The position numbers were made by a program, and so were the translations under genes. Positions 30,457 to 30,944 of a stretch of 30,944 bases of DNA are shown in pieces. Under the pieces are notes generated by a model. The model was given only the letters and a program-made list of their open reading frames with translations. It did not search any database and was not told where the DNA came from. The DNA comes from Chromera velia (taxonomy: Eukaryota; Sar; Chromeraceae). The stretch spans positions 45,831-76,774 of the forward strand of contig JAHBMJ010003579.1 of assembly GCA_018398765.1 (NCBI GenBank), in the 5' to 3' direction. Positions within the stretch are counted from its first letter, which is position 1. The number at the start of each line of letters is the position of its first letter.

Positions 30457-30944
30457 AAAAAAGGAAGATAGCGCGATCGATGACTGCTTGCAGTATTGGT
30501 TTTGCAGATGCCGCCTCCTGCAGGCTGACCACGCGGTGTTTGCTCAAGCACAAAGCCGGCCTGCCTGATCTATCCGTGCATGATTTTTGCTTTGCAGCTT
30601 TGGTGTCCCTAAATTGATTTCAGCCCGTGACCAGAAACAAACAAAACCGCCCCTCCTGCCTGTCTGCCTGCCTGCCTGCCTGGCTGACCTGTCTGAGCGT
30701 AAGGCCTGCAAAATTTCTTTTCAGCAGTTCCCTCCCCCAACTCTCGTACAGCCTTGTTTCCCTCCCCCTGAAGCTGCTCTTGTACAGAGACTGGAGAACA
30801 GACACGAGCACGGAAGACGAAACAGTCCGGAACGACGAGGTTGCTTCCTCGTTCTCCGCCTCTGTGGAGGCGAAGAGGTCCAGTGAAGAGGCGAAGGCCC
30901 TGAACAGTTTCAGAGACTCCAGCTGGCCCATCTCGTGGCTCGTC
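14924..30944 (-). CDS. Very large multi-exon gene, function unknown, 5' end outside the window
   Basis: Twenty-two exons can be joined on the minus strand with agreeing phases: 30944-30689, 30419-30174, 29730-29626, 28581-28480, 27927-27729, 27281-26968, 26053-25710, 25524-25483, 24884-24662, 24386-23939, 23205-22858, 22442-22300, 21472-21308, 20824-20765, 20401-20320, 19692-19622, 19090-19053, 19001-18821, 18600-18233, 17315-17235, 16294-15877 and 15394-14924. Together they give about 1,567 codons and a TAG stop. Acceptors are CAG, except that the 25524 exon uses the second AG of CAGAG. The product is rich in Leu, Glu, Ser and Ala, with helical segments at the N-terminal side and acidic, low-complexity linkers. 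No catalytic motif, signal peptide or membrane segment is seen. I do not recognise the family. Small exons (25524, 19090) are least certain, and it could be two genes. Confidence 0.7.
16612..16738. repeat. (AC)n(AG)n compound microsatellite
   Basis: AC run 16615-16638, then AG-rich run to 16738, in the intron between the 17315 and 16294 exons. Confidence 0.95.
17114..17232. repeat. (AG)n and (ACAG)n microsatellites
   Basis: AG runs alternate with ACAG tetranucleotides; on the transcript sense (CT)n and (CTGT)n begin directly after the donor GTCTGT of the 17315-17235 exon. Confidence 0.95.
17850..17899. repeat. (GT)n(GC)n alternating purine-pyrimidine tract
   Basis: GT run followed by GC run, about 50 bases, a strong candidate for left-handed (Z) DNA. 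Confidence 0.95.
18604..18641. repeat. (GGCA)n microsatellite at a 3' splice site
   Basis: On the transcript sense it is (TGCC)n leading straight into CTGCAG at the acceptor of the 18600 exon. Confidence 0.95.
18821..19692 (-). CDS. Large gene: exons 16 to 18 in view
   Basis: Exon 19692-19622 (AAQAQQRGERPDGGLSNAPF) completes a split Asp codon and ends TCA|GTAAGC. A 38-base exon, 19090-19053 (TRMVTEKGLVAF), ends GC|GTAAGT in phase 2. Exon 19001-18821 (EVLSNLKASSVVSWVKRRM, SSVLVVRSPLSTETVRECVE, LGNLPPGG) follows. The pattern S-VLVV-x-PLS-E then LGNLP faintly recalls M16 peptidase half-domains, but no HxxEH site is visible, so I do not assign it. The intron between the last two is only 51 bases. 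Confidence 0.55.
19552..19592. repeat. (GC)n(GA)n microsatellite
   Basis: GC run followed directly by GA run. Confidence 0.95.
19701..19732. repeat. (GT)n microsatellite near the 19692 acceptor
   Basis: GT run beginning about ten bases from the CAG acceptor of the 19692-19622 exon. Confidence 0.95.
20320..21472 (-). CDS. Large gene: exons 13 to 15 in view
   Basis: Exon 21472-21308 (DASANKFFSDVERLGCSVLD to KLVWWLK) has donor GTCGGT. Exon 20824-20765 is only 20 codons (LFGSFLFRMDLDEGTLRAET), donor GTAAGT. Exon 20401-20320 (ARLVSQLDSDASLPLQAEAV to LLHA) has donor GTAGGC. Phases are 0, 0, 0, then 1. Confidence 0.7.
21119..21152. repeat. (TC)n microsatellite
   Basis: TC run in the intron between the 21472 and 20824 exons. 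Confidence 0.95.
21237..21301. repeat. (CTGC)n/(CTAC)n/(TGAC)n microsatellite beside a donor
   Basis: Tetranucleotide array reaching the GTCGGT donor of exon 21472-21308; on the transcript sense the donor leads directly into GTCAGTCAGGCAGG-type repeats. Confidence 0.9.
21636..21697. repeat. (ATAC)n(AGAC)n microsatellite
   Basis: ATAC units are followed by AGAC units. Confidence 0.95.
21790..22135. mobile_element. Tandem array of palindromic-element ends with flanking duplication
   Basis: From 21811 to 22107, units of about 18-20 bases (CTTCTATTTTCATACAG, GAATTGTATTTTCATACA) repeat roughly fourteen times. They are made of the same TTTTCATACAGAATTC end seen in the short insertions. The array starts ATGCATTTATTTTCATACAG, like the copy at 4398. 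It is flanked by GGCAGAGAGAGCTCTGA (21790-21806) and GGCAGAGGGAGCTCTGA (22119-22135). It lies in an intron of the large gene. Confidence 0.8.
22300..24386 (-). CDS. Large gene: exons 10 to 12 in view
   Basis: Exon 24386-23939 (LLVAQADDETLRSSSSSS to VPSSLSE) is the longest helical block, with EYLSLFR, FLLQPLVDLLK and EWERLRQEAVLLGGHLVESL. It ends GAAG|GTCAGT in phase 1. Exon 23205-22858 (EAEKIEEGRDQVDHLIRRAH to GSERRNER) and exon 22442-22300 (ASKLVESLLMQQTVPSFLNP to EEEEVADDE) join in phase 1. A palindromic insertion has duplicated the acceptor of the last exon 99 bases upstream. Confidence 0.75.
22428..22569. mobile_element. Palindromic-type insertion with about 45-bp duplication at an exon start
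   Basis: The host stretch 22428-22470 recurs, diverged and with a small indel, at 22521-22569. Both copies share CACCTGCACGCAC and CAGGGTACG. Between them lies TGTATTTATTTTCATACATA and an (AATA)n run. The duplicated part contains the CAG acceptor and the first codons (GASKL) of the 22442-22300 exon. The upstream copy also encodes GASKL, but reading on through the insert meets a stop. Confidence 0.75.
22605..22695. repeat. 24-bp direct repeat around an A-rich insert
   Basis: TAAAACGAAACCAAAC then AATCCGCT at 22625-22648 recurs at 22672-22695 with one mismatch, flanking a 23-base A/T insert with poly(A). ATTTATTTTCATAT lies just to the left, so this may be a decayed member of the same insertion family. 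Confidence 0.55.
23497..23770. repeat. (GAAA)n/(GGAA)n array
   Basis: Purine-only strand with short GAAT interruptions (23630-23665). Long open frames of K, E, R and G here are artefacts. Confidence 0.97.
24478..24514. repeat. (GC)n(GA)n microsatellite
   Basis: Same (GC)n(GA)n junction type as at 19552. Confidence 0.95.
24662..26053 (-). CDS. Large gene: exons 7 to 9 in view
   Basis: Exon 26053-25710 (AASCLLSLREDGAPGEGGDF, through a glycine-rich stretch, to KAVVLAGVL) ends CTCCG|GTAGGT in phase 2. A 42-base exon, 25524-25483 (RQTLGTLSRLVKSS), then joins exon 24884-24662 (LVRVAVEEKDGLEKTG to GFQGAQAG), donor GTGAGT. The 42-base exon is less certain: its acceptor is a CAGAG tandem and its donor is GAG|GTTCTC. 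Confidence 0.6.
24893..24950. repeat. (GGCA)n and (GGAT)n microsatellites beside the 24884 acceptor
   Basis: On the transcript sense (ATCC)n, then (TGCC)n, then the CTGCAG acceptor. Confidence 0.95.
26103..26153. repeat. (AGAAG)n microsatellite upstream of the 26053 acceptor
   Basis: On the transcript sense (CTTCT)n, a pyrimidine-rich run about 50 bases before the acceptor. Confidence 0.95.
26254..26380. repeat. 37-bp direct duplication flanking a templated 53-bp insert
   Basis: 26254-26290 and 26344-26380 match at all but one base. The 53 bases between them (26291-26343) copy sequence from 26696-26764: ATGCATGCAGAGAAAGGCAC followed by AACAAC is identical, and the AAAACAAAAGAAAAGAAGA part is also shared, with an internal deletion. 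The insert is therefore locally templated. It lies in an intron of the large gene. Confidence 0.85.
26968..27927 (-). CDS. Large gene: exons 5 and 6 in view
   Basis: Exon 27927-27729 starts NAKIELFDGSTKLRV after a (TG)n CAG acceptor and ends at CTTG|GTCAGT in phase 1. Exon 27281-26968 completes the codon as Asp (G+AC) and runs VSSEGSPGGSDGSAADL to ADGLHA. The second exon is a Glu/Gly/Ser-rich linker. The phase match across this junction supports the unusual GTCAGT donor. Confidence 0.7.
27928..27963. repeat. (AC)n microsatellite at the 27927 acceptor
   Basis: On the transcript sense (TG)n running directly into GCAG at the 3' splice site. Confidence 0.95.
28440..28479. repeat. (GACT)n microsatellite at a donor
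   Basis: On the transcript sense (AGTC)n; the donor GTCAGT of the 28581-28480 exon is effectively its first unit. Confidence 0.95.
28480..29730 (-). CDS. Large gene: exons 3 and 4 in view
   Basis: Exon 29730-29626 (FVEQNGGTQPEEADIKALVN to MEEDRPK) follows a (TG)n CAG acceptor and ends AAG|GTCTGT. Exon 28581-28480 (AGANQCEFLEAVLRAVSDRI to ALSPP) ends CCT|GTCAGT at the start of a (TCAG)n run. Both are phase 0 at both sides and predicted helical, acidic and soluble. Confidence 0.7.
28913..29232. repeat. 64-bp tandem repeat, five copies
   Basis: Units begin GAGAAATTTTCGTCCTTCA at 28913, 28977, 29041, 29105 and 29169, with an exact 64-base period and few differences (AAAGATG versus ACAGACG). Each contains ATTCACACCCGGAGAAGAA. 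The array lies in the intron between the 29730 and 28581 exons. The period is not a multiple of three, so the open frames across it are accidental. Confidence 0.95.
29320..29565. repeat. Cluster of GAAAA, AACG, GGAA, TA, TG and AG microsatellites
   Basis: (AACG)n at 29343-29364, GGAA-type runs to 29433, (TA)n 29434-29516 with TGTG interruptions, then (AC)n and (AG)n to about 29551. Confidence 0.95.
29731..29763. repeat. (AC)n microsatellite at the 29730 acceptor
   Basis: On the transcript sense (TG)n running directly into CAG. Confidence 0.95.
30103..30141. repeat. (TCTTC)n microsatellite
   Basis: Pentanucleotide pyrimidine run on the plus strand, downstream of the 30419-30174 exon. Confidence 0.95.
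30174..30944 (-). CDS. Large gene, first two visible exons: helical repeat-like region
   Basis: Exon 30944-30689 is open to the window edge (TSHEMGQLESLKLFRAFASS) and ends LTLRQ|GTCAGC. Exon 30419-30174 continues VREVLFLWAWSGVCDETLWE and on to AEISIRRLKE|GTCAGT, phase 0. The spacing of LxLxQVxEVLxLWA, ETLWEGAVSAL and GELTEMTEALVKTVG suggests two-helix repeats of about 40 residues. This resembles, in general form, the helical repeats of organellar RNA-binding proteins (OPR/HPR or FAST-like). That resemblance is a weak inference; no RAP domain is seen at the C-terminus. Confidence 0.65.
30426..30453. repeat. (GA)n microsatellite at the 30419 acceptor
   Basis: On the transcript sense (CT)n followed by GTGCAG, a conventional pyrimidine tract made from a microsatellite. 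Confidence 0.95.

Overview
The window looks like nuclear DNA from an intron-rich, microsatellite-rich protist. Coding information sits in short exons (17 to about 470 bases) joined by GT..CAG introns of several hundred bases. There is no bacterial layout: no operons and no ribosome binding sites. A chromerid or other alveolate alga such as Chromera velia is my best guess. That rests on overall style, not on a marker gene, so I hold it at about 50%.

Layout. (1) 1-2620: no gene seen. It holds a 2.16 kb unit with inverted ends and an internal 38-bp minisatellite, followed by a 265-bp MITE with a perfect 9-bp target duplication. (2) 2620-4200: microsatellite-rich spacer. (3) 4202-8331, minus strand: a complete seven-exon gene for a SIAH/Sina-type E3 ubiquitin ligase of about 298 residues. 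Every intron phase agrees and the domain order is full length. (4) 8332-12370: spacer, a few weak plus-strand candidate exons, a 755-bp hAT-type transposon remnant crossing an assembly gap, and two very long TTCC/TTCA/TCCA arrays. (5) 12370-14260: remains of a retroelement-like coding region. It carries a 2A-like motif and a tandem array of 16-residue units related to that motif, then an AT-rich tail. (6) 14924-30944, minus strand: the 3' part of one very large gene. I can join 22 exons with matching splice phases into about 1,567 codons ending at a stop; the 5' end lies beyond the window. No known domain is certain. The N-terminal part seen here is built of helical, repeat-like segments.

The most striking signal cuts across these units. 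Small insertions, most carrying ends related to TTTTCATACAGAATTC, are flanked by unusually long direct duplications of host sequence (about 24-51 bp). Three of them duplicate a splice site together with adjoining exon sequence, so a working splice site is kept. One of these stays open in frame through the insertion. A separate case at 26254-26380 has a 37-bp duplication flanking a copy of sequence found about 420 bp away. A second cross-cutting signal is the 5' splice sites: about half have C at intron position +3 (GTCGGT, GTCAGT, GTCTGT), which is rare in most eukaryotes. Simple repeats often lie directly against 3' splice sites.
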